Positions 19,519 to 28,117 of a DNA stretch of 64,000 bases are shown one piece after another. This DNA is from Bacillus sp. FJAT-29814 (GTDB taxonomy: Bacteria; Bacillota; Bacilli; Bacillales; Cytobacillaceae). The notes under the pieces are model-generated. The model searched no databases. It was not told where the DNA came from and saw only the letters and a program-made list of their open reading frames with translations. The stretch lies in NCBI RefSeq assembly GCF_001510715.1, contig NZ_LMTJ01000006.1:341396-405395 (forward strand), in the 5' to 3' direction. Position 1 is the first letter of the stretch, and each line of letters opens with the position of its first letter. Made by a program: the position numbers and the translations under genes.

Positions 19519-21429
19519 TTATGGCAATTTTACAGGTGCATGAGCAGCCTCAATTAGTGATTTGGATTCCCCTCCATGGCAGGATGAACAGCTGGTATCC
19601 TTATCTTCAACCAATCGATGCCCTTCAATAATGTTACCTATGGCATTTAATTCTTTAAATTGAGCAATCCTTCCGTACATCTCAATCGAATTATTATGGC
19701 ATTTCAAACAGAAATCTCTCTCTTCGGATGGAAGCCAAGCACCACTGCTCTTGTTAAAGGTTTGTTCCGTTTTTACGTTTCCAAATTTTTCTCTTAGCAA
19801 TTTTATATTGTTAGAACCATGAGTATCATGGCATTCCGCACAAGGTATTGCCCCTTTAAGATAACTTCCGTCAAGATTTGGTTGATTTCCTTCAGAAACC
19901 AAGAAGTGACCTGAATTAGACTTTATATAATACGACTCGATATTTTTATTTTTTTCCGTGTTATGACACCGTAAGCACAAAGAATAATCCGATATCGTTT
20001 TGGTAGTAGGGGTGATAATATTATTGGTCAGAGTGCCTTCAGCGGTTATGGACTTCTTATATGAAAACACCTCTTTTATAACATTAGGATATTTGTTTGT
20101 ATCATAAATGGAATTGTCTTCATGGCATTCAATACACGATGTTTCCAAACTATCGATTGTTAAAGTATTTAATCCCCTTTCAGGTACTAGCTTCTCATGT
20201 TTATATACAAAATGGTCTTTTAGCAAATTGGGATTTTCTTCTGACCAGCCTGTATGCGGATTATGACAAGATGTACATGATTCAGCATTTTTTAATTCAT
20301 TTATTCCTCCACCTGAGTAATCAGCAGGGTTATTATGGTGGTAAGTCTTATCAATTTGGTCAATCATCGGTGCGTTCATTGTGCCATCATGACAAGCCAT
20401 GCAATAGTTGGATGAAGGGTCAGCCTGAAGTTCACCTTTGAATCTATCTTTATAGGAAACCCCATTTAAAGTACTATCCGAACCTCCTTCATGTGAACTA
20501 TGGCAGGCCGCACACATATTTGTATTTGCTAAATAATGTCCATGCGGATTATCAGATTCACTCATTTCACTCTTGGTTGTAAATTTAAAGGTCTTGGTAT
20601 AAATAGGGTTCTTCACATCATCGAGTAAGTCAGGATCGATATATACCTTATAAGTAGAATTCAACTTCCAATATACTGGATCGTCGGGTGTAAATAAAAT
20701 TTCATACAAATAATTATTATCATTTTGTTTTCCTAAGTCATTTATTTTTGTTGTCCCGCTTACTTGATTCGCACCAAACATTACAATGATTGGATTATAC
20801 GGAGCGGAAGTTAAATTTATTTTATTTACAAGATTAGTCATTGGGTAATCATCAGAAACCGTTATTTTAATTTTGGCTTCAAGTGGCACCCTGGTGAAAT
20901 CCTCTCCGATTAGGAAAGTTTTATCAGGAAGCTCAATTCCCGATTTAGTTATGATTGGTCTTACAGTGTCTAAGGGACCTATGGTAATTGTCACAGATTC
21001 TTTATCTATCATCGCTCCAGCATCCGGGATATTCTCCTTGATTTCTATAGAAATATTGTGATTTCCTTCCGTAAGCCTACTAGTAGAAAAAGTCCAAGTT
21101 TTATCGGTGCCATTATCAATAATTTCCCATTTATCCCCTTTCAAATTATCACCGACTAAGGAAGAGTCTGAAAAAGCTGTATCATTATCGTACGCAGTAA
21201 AAAGAAGCTGCTCCATAGAGACATTGTCATCACTGTAGGTTCCTTGAAAGACAATCTCTTTTGTATGAAGGACTTCATTATTAACTGGAGAATTAATTTT
21301 AATTGTTGGCGGATCACCTATAGCAGCATTTACTTGTATTTTCGGAATAGCAAAAACTGATGAACATACCAGTAGAAGAATTAAAAAAGCCGGAAAAACT
21401 TTATTAAAATATCCGATGTTTTGTTTCAT
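19519..21429 (-). CDS. Secreted octaheme c-type cytochrome with Ig-like N-terminal domains
   Basis: 636 residues. A Sec signal peptide (about 1-35) is followed by two beta-sandwich-like regions: about 40-150 (IKINSPVNNEVLHTKEIVF) and about 155-280, the latter resembling the SbsA Ig-like (Big_5) fold. The C-terminal half (about 300-636) has eight CXXCH heme motifs: CAACH, CMACH, CTSCH, CIECH, CLRCH, CAECH, CLKCH and CSSCH, several in the doubled-CXXCH style with distal His residues (SSHEGG, NPHTG, DTHGS). No TM anchor or LPXTG was seen. It has its own promoter and is separated by a terminator from the cytochrome genes upstream. Probable extracellular electron-transfer protein; the terminal acceptor is unknown. 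Confidence 0.88.
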   Translation of the reverse strand: MKQNIGYFNKVFPAFLILLLVCSSVFAIPKIQVNAAIGDPPTIKINSPVNNEVLHTKEIVFQGTYSDDNVSMEQLLFTAYDNDTAFSDSSLVGDNLKGDKWEIIDNGTDKTWTFSTSRLTEGNHNISIEIKENIPDAGAMIDKESVTITIGPLDTVRPIITKSGIELPDKTFLIGEDFTRVPLEAKIKITVSDDYPMTNLVNKINLTSAPYNPIIVMFGANQVSGTTKINDLGKQNDNNYLYEILFTPDDPVYWKLNSTYKVYIDPDLLDDVKNPIYTKTFKFTTKSEMSESDNPHGHYLANTNMCAACHSSHEGGSDSTLNGVSYKDRFKGELQADPSSNYCMACHDGTMNAPMIDQIDKTYHHNNPADYSGGGINELKNAESCTSCHNPHTGWSEENPNLLKDHFVYKHEKLVPERGLNTLTIDSLETSCIECHEDNSIYDTNKYPNVIKEVFSYKKSITAEGTLTNNIITPTTKTISDYSLCLRCHNTEKNKNIESYYIKSNSGHFLVSEGNQPNLDGSYLKGAIPCAECHDTHGSNNIKLLREKFGNVKTEQTFNKSSGAWLPSEERDFCLKCHNNSIEMYGRIAQFKELNAIGNIIEGHRLVEDKDTSCSSCHGGESKSLIEAAHAPVKLP

Positions 21430-21504
21430 AGACAGTCAACTCGTTTTCATTTAATTTATGTTAGATAATACGCTAAAATATTTTTCAATAGGGATTATAT
21501 GTAT

Positions 21505-21513
21505 ATTATAGCA
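21505..21513 (-). promoter_or_regulatory. Extended -10 promoter of the octaheme cytochrome gene
   Basis: Minus-strand TGCTATAAT with a weak -35 (CAATTT) 17 bp away. The leader is about 70 nt. Plus-strand matches AATGTGAAT (21563-21571) and TTTGTGACA (21586-21594), each 7/9 to the ResD site TTTGTGAAT, lie 50-90 bp upstream. Confidence 0.5.
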
Positions 21514-21611
21514 GTAAGATAGGGTAGAAATTGGGGCAGAAATAGAGCGATTTATTGACGAAAATGTGAATAAAATTTTGACAAATTTGTGACAATGTGG
21601 AATAATGAAAT

Positions 21612-21648
21612 AAAAGCAGGGTAACAAATTATGCTACCCCGCTTTTTA
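21612..21648 (-). terminator. Terminator downstream of the hexaheme cytochrome gene
   Basis: Stem AAAAGCAGGGTA with TACCCCGCTTTT (one mismatch) and T/A-runs on both sides. It ends the main cytochrome operon 60 bp after the hexaheme stop. Confidence 0.75.
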
Positions 21649-21708
21649 CTAATCTAATAAGAACTTTTTTCTTAAGCTAACAAGTAGTGGCGCTATTTGT
21701 TGGCTTTT

Positions 21709-23451
21709 TTATTGTTTTACACCTGGTTGTAATGGGCTGTAATTGCTCCAAGTTGTTTCATCGCTTGCAATCGAGCCGTCATGGCATCCGAAGCATACAG
21801 ACATACCAGTGTAACGTTTTAATGCAGATGATGGGTTTGGATCTTTCAAATAATCTGTAGCTGCTGCTTTAGCTGCAGTTGCATCTCCAGCATATTTTGC
21901 AGGGTCAAATGGTGCACCTGCTACAGTTAATTCTGTAAGTCCTCTATCTAAAGAGTCTTTCATGATTGTTGCATCTGTACCGTGGGCATAGTGACAGCGT
22001 ACGCAAGTTAATCTATCGGTATCTGTTTGGTGACGGTGTGCAGTCGTGTAGACTCCAGTTTCGTTAGAATAAGTTGCAGATAGGTAGTCAGTATGACAAG
22101 ACGCACAGAATTTGCTCATTTGAACGCCGCTATCTTTTACGTATGTTGAAGCAGCACTATCAAAGAAGTCATAGTTATTGGATACTTTATCAATAGCTGA
22201 ACCAATTAGGAATGTTGCACTGTCAATGCTTGCAGCTGTTGTATCACTGTTTTTGCTGTATGCGAAACCGTCTTTCCAAACGAACACAAAGTCTGCGGTT
22301 GGTTTTTTAACATCAGCACCAGCTTTTAGCTGTGTATCAACAGCTGGCCGGCCACCGTCAGAACGTATCCATAAGGATGAGTCTTCAATGTACTTTTTAC
22401 CTTTATAATCCCACTTGTATGTGGAAATGACTACAGAACCCGCTGGAACGGCTGCTCTCTTGAAGAATACGTTTGCATCAACTGCAGCTTGGTCTGCTAA
22501 TGTTTGTCTTACAAGAATGTAATCTCCAACATTTGATGTAGGAAGAGAAGCTTTTTCATAAATGCTGCGGTTGGTAAACTTCATCCCGCCGTTTGTTTTA
22601 CCGGAAGTGATTGCATTCTCAGTTTTAATCCAGCCAGCAGGGTCAGCTTTAAGCAAGCGTGTACTGTCAGAGCCGTGTGGATTGTGGCAGCTTGCGCAAG
22701 TAAACTCTTCAGCCCATTTGCCTGTGTCAGAATGATTTCCACCTGGTGCTGCTTTAATATCTACTGAGCCATCGGATAAGTGGACAGACATATTGTTTGC
22801 ATGTGAACCGCCAAATGTACCTGCATTAGTCGGTGCACCAAATACGGAGTTAGCCCCCATTGTACCATCATGGCATGCGGCACAAGTGCTGTATGTTCCA
22901 TCCCTGAACAACAGGTAGTGGTCTTCACCTGTGTGAGTTTGGTGACAGCTAGCACAGGAGTTGGTGTTGTTTTGATAAGAGCCGTGCATTTTTTGCCCAG
23001 ATCTTTTTTTGCTTAGACCTTCGAAGCCAGTTTCGTTGGCGTTCATCAGGTTTGTGCTGTGGTCAACCTTACTGGTGTCAATAATGGCATTGCTATAATT
23101 GCCAACAAGCACCGATGTACTTGCAACTACAACAGTAGGAGCTGATTTATAAGCAAGTTCAACTGTGTATCTTGCTCCTTCTGTTAATGTTGGAGTTGTA
23201 TAAGAACCAGTTTTGTCAGCAGCAGTAGTGATGTCTTTAGTTTCTACAACCGCATTAGCTGCATCTCTTAATGTTACAGTAAATTCCGTTCCAGCTGCAT
23301 CTGTAGATAAACCTTTAAATGCAACATCAAAAACACTTCCATTTTGGACCGCTTCAAAGCCGAATGGGCTCTTCGCAAAAGCGCCAGTTGCCAGAATTCC
23401 CACTAGAAATAATGCTAGAACTAGTGAGAAACTGAGTTTTGTCTTACTCAT
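21709..23451 (-). CDS. Secreted hexaheme c-type cytochrome
   Basis: 580 residues. Signal peptide about 1-26 (ending GAFA). Residues about 30-130 look like a beta-sandwich (TEFTVTLRDAANAVVETKD). Six heme motifs follow: CASCH, CAACH, CASCH, CASCH, CVRCH and CFGCH, in two clusters separated by a roughly 190-residue heme-free insert. Downstream His residues (QTHTGEDH, NPHGS, YAHGT) can supply bis-His axial ligation. Strong ribosome site GGGAGG. No anchor is visible, so it is likely cell-surface or released. Last gene before the operon terminator. Confidence 0.88.
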   Translation of the reverse strand: MSKTKLSFSLVLALFLVGILATGAFAKSPFGFEAVQNGSVFDVAFKGLSTDAAGTEFTVTLRDAANAVVETKDITTAADKTGSYTTPTLTEGARYTVELAYKSAPTVVVASTSVLVGNYSNAIIDTSKVDHSTNLMNANETGFEGLSKKRSGQKMHGSYQNNTNSCASCHQTHTGEDHYLLFRDGTYSTCAACHDGTMGANSVFGAPTNAGTFGGSHANNMSVHLSDGSVDIKAAPGGNHSDTGKWAEEFTCASCHNPHGSDSTRLLKADPAGWIKTENAITSGKTNGGMKFTNRSIYEKASLPTSNVGDYILVRQTLADQAAVDANVFFKRAAVPAGSVVISTYKWDYKGKKYIEDSSLWIRSDGGRPAVDTQLKAGADVKKPTADFVFVWKDGFAYSKNSDTTAASIDSATFLIGSAIDKVSNNYDFFDSAASTYVKDSGVQMSKFCASCHTDYLSATYSNETGVYTTAHRHQTDTDRLTCVRCHYAHGTDATIMKDSLDRGLTELTVAGAPFDPAKYAGDATAAKAAATDYLKDPNPSSALKRYTGMSVCFGCHDGSIASDETTWSNYSPLQPGVKQ

Positions 23452-23493
23452 TCCAAAAACCTCCCATGTTTCTCTTTTTTCTCTCTCTTTTTT

Positions 23494-23511
23494 TATAAGC
23501 TTATAAAACTA
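23494..23511. other. Perfect 18-bp palindrome before the hexaheme gene
   Basis: TTTTATAAGCTTATAAAA, self-complementary, in the 104-bp gap between the NHL gene and the hexaheme gene. It is followed on the minus strand by a polypurine stretch and the ribosome site. It could be an mRNA stabilising or processing hairpin, or a protein site. Confidence 0.6.
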
Positions 23512-23555
23512 TTACCTTCTTCTTTCGGTGCACCACCTCCTTAAATCATAGTTTC

Positions 23556-24533
23556 CTAGAAGTAAACTGCCACACGTTGATTAAATGTATCTGTTATAAA
23601 TAGCTGACTCTTTTCGTCGATAAATAATCCATTTGGCAGGAAGAATTGTTCATTATCTCCGCCTAGGCCGCCAAATTGATAGACTTGTTCTCCCTTTTTA
23701 TCGAATCCATAGACATAGTGTGTCATGTTATCAATCATAAATAGGGTCCCTTTTGAATCAACAGCAAGGCCTCTCGGGTTAACAAACTTAGAATCTCCTT
23801 TGGCATCCTTGTTTCCGTTGATAGCGCGCTCGAATTTTCCCTTTTTATCAAAGATGACTACTCGTTGGTTGCCTGAATCTGCTACATAAATATTTCCATC
23901 TCGGTCTATGGTTACTGCATTAGGTGAATTCAATTGATCTTCTTCGCTAGAGGCGGACGCAATCTCCAGGAGCTTTTTCCCCTCTAGATCAAAGACAAAG
24001 ACTTTTTTACTTTCGATATCTGTAGCATATACCTTATTATCAAATATTCTTAGACCAGCAGGACTTGTTAATAATGTTGTTGCATCATTTTTGTCTCCGA
24101 AGTATTTAATGAACTTTCCTTTTTTATCGAAGATTGATATCTTGCCATTATATAAGTCTGCTACATACACATTTCCCTTTTTATCACCAGAAATTCCATA
24201 AGGAAATTTAAATTCCCCTTGGCCTTCCCCTTCTTTACCAAACTTAAATATTGGGGTGCCTGATGTATCAAATACTTGAACCTGTTTATTATTTGTATCC
24301 GTTACGTAAACATATTCTCCAATTTTCGAAACATCCATTGGTTTATCTAAGGGTGTTTTAAAATCTCCTTGAATAAAATAACTGAAATGTGGCGGGCCGC
24401 CTTTTACCGTATTTGCTACTTTATCTACATCATTTCCTAAATTTAAAAAGTAAATGACCGCAAAGAGAACAACGGATAATCCGGCAATGGTGCCCATCAA
24501 TTTATAAACGGTTTTTCTTTTCAAAGGGTCCAA
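23556..24533 (-). CDS. Membrane-anchored NHL-repeat beta-propeller protein
   Basis: 325 residues. A single TM at about 11-30 anchors an extracytoplasmic six-bladed NHL propeller; blades recur with motifs such as PYGISGDKKGNVYVADLYN, PNAVTIDRDGNIYVADSGNQRVVIFD and PRGLAVDSKGTLFMIDN. NHL propellers usually bind proteins. Genes for NHL proteins accompany extracellular cytochrome clusters in metal-reducing bacteria, so a scaffold or assembly role on the cell surface is inferred. It is 17 bp downstream of the TPR gene in the same operon. Confidence 0.87.
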   Translation of the reverse strand: MDPLKRKTVYKLMGTIAGLSVVLFAVIYFLNLGNDVDKVANTVKGGPPHFSYFIQGDFKTPLDKPMDVSKIGEYVYVTDTNNKQVQVFDTSGTPIFKFGKEGEGQGEFKFPYGISGDKKGNVYVADLYNGKISIFDKKGKFIKYFGDKNDATTLLTSPAGLRIFDNKVYATDIESKKVFVFDLEGKKLLEIASASSEEDQLNSPNAVTIDRDGNIYVADSGNQRVVIFDKKGKFERAINGNKDAKGDSKFVNPRGLAVDSKGTLFMIDNMTHYVYGFDKKGEQVYQFGGLGGDNEQFFLPNGLFIDEKSQLFITDTFNQRVAVYF

Positions 24534-24550
24534 CTCCTTTTATCCCAGGT

Positions 24551-25237
24551 TTATTCTTTGGATGATAGTCGATCGAGTGCTTTTAGCGCAGGTTTATAAA
24601 GTGGATCATAGGCCAGTGCATCTTTAAAGATTGCCTCTGCTTCTTTTTTCTTCCCCTGGTCCTCAGCAACTAGACCAATCTCATAAATTGTATCGGTGTT
24701 CCCCTGATTTAATCGATCGGCCTCATTCAAGGCTTTATTTGCTTCATCGTACATTTTTAATTTTCGATAACTTCTTCCTTTTAACAGATGGCCTTTATAG
24801 TCTTTCGGAGAAATTTCGGTTGCTTTTATTGCATTTTGCAAGGCTGCATCCTGGTCTCCTTTTATATCGTAGACAATGCTTAAATTTAAATAGGCATCAA
24901 AGTAATTTTTATCTAGTGATTTTGCAATTTTATATTCTTTAATGGCTTCATCGTAATCTTTTGCTAGAAAATATGAATAGCCTAACTGAACTCGGTTTTT
25001 AGGATCATTGGGACTTTTATTAACTTCAGCTTTGTAAAATTTGATTTGCTCAGCAATTTTTTCAGTATCGGTATCCGGCCATAAATATTTTTCACTGATA
25101 AAATACCCAGCTACCAAGCAAATGGCTAAAGTCCCAACCAATAGAAGCGTTGATTGCCACCAAGTGAATCGATCCTTCGACTTTTTTTCACTTCTTTTCT
25201 CAGGTTCTTTTGTTTGAAGATTTTCCTCCGTTTGCAT
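24551..25237 (-). CDS. Membrane-anchored TPR protein of the cytochrome operon
   Basis: 228 residues from the ATG at 25237 (TAGGAGGG upstream); the frame is open further upstream but only over the dodecaheme coding region. A charged N-terminus, one TM (about 31-51) and then four TPR units (NRVQLGYSYFLAKDYDEAIKEY; AYLNLSIVYDIKGDQDAALQ; GHLLKGRSYRKLKMYDEANK; TIYEIGLVAEDQGKKKEAEA). The topology resembles NrfG/CcmI-type TPR proteins that present apocytochromes to heme ligation machinery, so an assembly role is plausible but unproven. Confidence 0.85.
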   Translation of the reverse strand: MQTEENLQTKEPEKRSEKKSKDRFTWWQSTLLLVGTLAICLVAGYFISEKYLWPDTDTEKIAEQIKFYKAEVNKSPNDPKNRVQLGYSYFLAKDYDEAIKEYKIAKSLDKNYFDAYLNLSIVYDIKGDQDAALQNAIKATEISPKDYKGHLLKGRSYRKLKMYDEANKALNEADRLNQGNTDTIYEIGLVAEDQGKKKEAEAIFKDALAYDPLYKPALKALDRLSSKE

Positions 25238-25247
25238 ACGAACCCTC

Positions 25248-26411
25248 CTACTCTTCCTTATGACATGATGAACATTTTTTTTCATTGTGGCACTGGTAAC
25301 ATGTCTTTGATACCTGGACATTTTGAGGTAATTTAATTGGATGTGTTTCTCTCCACTCTTTACCATCATGACTGCTAGGATGACAGCTACTACATGTGAC
25401 ATTTGAAGTTTTATTCTTTCCGGTCTTTTGATAATCATGGCAGGTTAAACAGGTTTGTTCGTTTTTGTTTGCTTCGATTCCATGATTGCTGATAAAACCT
25501 TTGTTATGGCTTGCCGGACGTTGTAAATGACATTTCTGACAATACGTATTTTCTTTTGCGTAATCCTGATGACTTACCTTTTTCGTTTCGATCTTTTCGT
25601 TGTTTAAAAATTTTGTGTAGGCTGGCTTATCGTTAAATAACGTAATATCGCCATCAGACATATATTGATGACATTCATTACATTTGGTAATTTCCTTTTC
25701 GGCTAGATTACCGTGCGTCTCCAGTTTAAAATCCTCTTTTTTGTGTGTTTTAGGATACATCTCTGATGTATGACATGCTTTACACTCTGTGGTAACTTGA
25801 CGTGCTCTATGACATTCCATACAAGTATCCATTTTAGGACTAGTAAACTTTTTATCACTCATCATTGATTTTCCGAGCTGTTCATCCCATTTTCCATAGT
25901 CTGATTTAAATGTCACTTTACGTTCAGCAATTTTACCGTGGGCAACGCCGCTATGACATTGTGTACACTTGATATCCTTATCCATGTGTTTATCATGGGG
26001 AATAATTAGGTCGCCTGAAGCTGTTACGTCCCGCGTTTTCATATTATGGCAGGATTCGCAGGCCGAGTTCGGTATGTCCTTTGGCATCTGAATTGGAGCA
26101 GTGTAGGTGTCTGTTGTTTTTTTATATAGTTCAACTACCCCTTCAACCTTAGCCTTTGCTAGATTTTTAGCCCCAGGCTCAACATGACAGCTTATACATT
26201 CGACTTCACTGTGCGTGGAGACTTTCCACGTATAGTACTCCGGCTTGATTTCATGGCATGATGAGCAAAATTCCGAACTGGAGGTGGCTTTTAGCCCTAA
26301 ACCGCCTAAGGCAAAGAATAAGGCTAAAAACAGCACCGTTAACGTTCCAATTTTAAATAGTTTATAGCGAAATTTGGGAGGGGCCAGCAGCTCGTTATGT
26401 TCTTCTTCCAT
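25248..26411 (-). CDS. Membrane-anchored dodecaheme c-type cytochrome (NapC/NirT-like N-terminus)
   Basis: 387 residues from the ATG at 26411, with AAAGGAGG 9 nt upstream. One TM (about 21-41) is followed by twelve CXXCH motifs: CSSCH, CISCH, CESCH, CTQCH, CMECH, CKACH, CNECH, CQKCH, CLTCH, CSSCH, CYQCH and CSSCH. The first four have the spacing and flanking residues of NapC/NirT tetraheme quinol dehydrogenases (CSSCHEIKPEY; CISCHVEPGAKN). No CXXCK is present, so it is not a NrfA-type nitrite reductase. It looks like a quinol-oxidising head fused to an eight-heme relay. Paralogous to the decaheme protein encoded 27 bp upstream. Confidence 0.9.
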   Translation of the reverse strand: MEEEHNELLAPPKFRYKLFKIGTLTVLFLALFFALGGLGLKATSSSEFCSSCHEIKPEYYTWKVSTHSEVECISCHVEPGAKNLAKAKVEGVVELYKKTTDTYTAPIQMPKDIPNSACESCHNMKTRDVTASGDLIIPHDKHMDKDIKCTQCHSGVAHGKIAERKVTFKSDYGKWDEQLGKSMMSDKKFTSPKMDTCMECHRARQVTTECKACHTSEMYPKTHKKEDFKLETHGNLAEKEITKCNECHQYMSDGDITLFNDKPAYTKFLNNEKIETKKVSHQDYAKENTYCQKCHLQRPASHNKGFISNHGIEANKNEQTCLTCHDYQKTGKNKTSNVTCSSCHPSSHDGKEWRETHPIKLPQNVQVSKTCYQCHNEKKCSSCHKEE

Positions 26412-26438
26412 ACATGAGTCCCTCCTTTTCAATAATAA

Positions 26439-27818
26439 TTAATTCTGAGTGTCATCCTTGAAGCCTGTTCTGTGGCAGTATTGGCAGTATACATCTGTTG
26501 GCGCTTTAATCTCATCAGCTGCACCAGTTGGTTTGTCGCGGTCATGGCACACGAAACATTCAGCCTTTTGTTCCGCTGTTGCACCATTTTGGGCGTGACC
26601 TGTCAGCCAATTATTGCTCTTATCATGACTTGGCGGACGGTCAGAGTGACAAGCACTACAGAACTTGTTGATTCGGGATTCATCTTTTACAAGCGTCATG
26701 TTTGCGGTATATTTACCCGTTTCTTGTTTTGCTTCTTTCATTTTTAGTAATGTCATAAGGTCTTCTTTAGGGATATCTCTAATCCACTTAGAATCCTGGT
26801 GGCAATCCATACATTTATCTAGTTTTTGAATGGCTGTGCTTCCGTGTGACTGGTTCCATCCCTCAGTCTTGTGATCCTTTGGAACTTGAACTTTTTTATG
26901 ACAGGTTTCACATGCCATTGAGAGTTTAACGTCTTTCTGCTGTTTGCCGATTGCTTGTAAAATCAGGTCTTGTGTTTTCTGGTCATGAGCAGTTGCTGCT
27001 TCTTCGGCATTTTCGCCCTCTTTTGCAGGTTCAGTAGAAGTCTTTTTCGCATTTTCATCAAGCTTTTTCTCGACATGTTCCGGATTTGGCGGAACAAGAT
27101 AAGAAACGTCTTTCCAAGGCTTCTCGCCGTTGTTTACTTTGTCGTGGCAATCGATACAGGTTCCCATATTCGGAGCCATGTATTTCTTTTCCATGATTTT
27201 TTGTGCGGTTTCTTCAGTGTAATGACCACGAACTTCTTCAGTGTTAATGCCGCGGGCAACGATTTTTGCGTGTACAACCCCCGCGTGACAACTGATACAC
27301 GGTACGCCTTCTTCAATATGTCCTTTGTGGTTTACCTTTAGGTCGCCAGATGCGGTAACCAGACGGTTTTTCGAGTGACATTGCAAACAGTTTTCATTGG
27401 AAATTGCTTCGCTCTCAGTTTGCACGATTTGCTCAGGTACACCAGTTACATGGTAGTATACTTCCTTAAGCGACTTCATCTTGTGAGTCAGCATGTTGAC
27501 TGCACCCGGTTTGATATGGCACTGCACACACGTAATGTTGTTGTGGGCACTGGCTGTAAAAGTTGAATATTCCGGTGCCATTTCGTGACAGCTTGAGCAG
27601 AATGTAGGAGAGTTAGTAAATTGGATTACTCCCCATCCTCCGCCGCCAACCACAATCAGTCCAATTAATGAAACAAACATGACTTTCCAGCGGGTGACCG
27701 GATCCTTCCAATCTATGTTTCTGACTTTTTGCCAGAGTTTACGGAATAAGCCAACTTTCTTTTTGTCTTCTCTCGACTCGGGATCGGTCTCTTTTTTCTT
27801 TTTCCCCCAAATAGCCAC
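26439..27818 (-). CDS. Membrane-anchored decaheme c-type cytochrome (NapC/NirT-like N-terminus)
   Basis: 459 residues from a GTG at 27818 (AGGGTGAGG just upstream); an ATG at 27836 in frame has no ribosome site. A basic cytoplasmic tail, one TM (about residues 44-66), then ten CXXCH motifs: CSSCH, CVQCH, CLQCH, CISCH, CIDCH, CETCH, CMDCH, CSACH, CFVCH and CQYCH. The first four match NapC/NirT. A Glu/Ala/Thr-rich heme-free linker separates hemes 5 and 6. First gene of the cytochrome operon. Likely takes electrons from menaquinol and hands them outward. Confidence 0.9.
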   Translation of the reverse strand: MAIWGKKKKETDPESREDKKKVGLFRKLWQKVRNIDWKDPVTRWKVMFVSLIGLIVVGGGGWGVIQFTNSPTFCSSCHEMAPEYSTFTASAHNNITCVQCHIKPGAVNMLTHKMKSLKEVYYHVTGVPEQIVQTESEAISNENCLQCHSKNRLVTASGDLKVNHKGHIEEGVPCISCHAGVVHAKIVARGINTEEVRGHYTEETAQKIMEKKYMAPNMGTCIDCHDKVNNGEKPWKDVSYLVPPNPEHVEKKLDENAKKTSTEPAKEGENAEEAATAHDQKTQDLILQAIGKQQKDVKLSMACETCHKKVQVPKDHKTEGWNQSHGSTAIQKLDKCMDCHQDSKWIRDIPKEDLMTLLKMKEAKQETGKYTANMTLVKDESRINKFCSACHSDRPPSHDKSNNWLTGHAQNGATAEQKAECFVCHDRDKPTGAADEIKAPTDVYCQYCHRTGFKDDTQN

Positions 27819-27920
27819 TTTCCTCACCCTTCCCATACTTTATTGGTTCTCTATTTATTTTCCATAGTTACCTCTCTAAAGTTAGTATCTAACATTGCGG
27901 GGGTATAATCCAATGTACAA

Positions 27921-27929
27921 TTTGTGAAT
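27921..27929 (+). promoter_or_regulatory. ResD-type binding site upstream of the cytochrome operon
   Basis: TTTGTGAAT, identical to the consensus reported for the B. subtilis oxygen-limitation regulator ResD, about 100 bp upstream of the decaheme start. A hairpin TTAGGT/ACCTAA (27949-27966) flanks it. A clear -35/-10 for the operon could not be fixed. The shared 496-bp gap up to secA holds nothing that looks like a gene. Confidence 0.5.
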
Positions 27930-28117
27930 ATTTTTTCAAGGAAGTCACTTAGGTGTTTTTACCTAAAAACAACATAACAATGTTGCTATTAAAGGGTTCT
28001 ATTAACACTGTTTCAATAGTAATAAAGTGCGCGTGAATTTATAATTATACATAAAAACTGCCTATTTATTCACCCGACGAAGGGTTTTCCGAGGTGCTTG
28101 CAGTGTGTTGGTGAATT

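Noticed and set aside
25248..27836. Nitrite reductase (NrfA/NrfH) or hydroxylamine oxidoreductase
   Set aside because: No CXXCK motif and no catalytic-domain sequence; all 22 motifs are CXXCH and the heads look like NapC.
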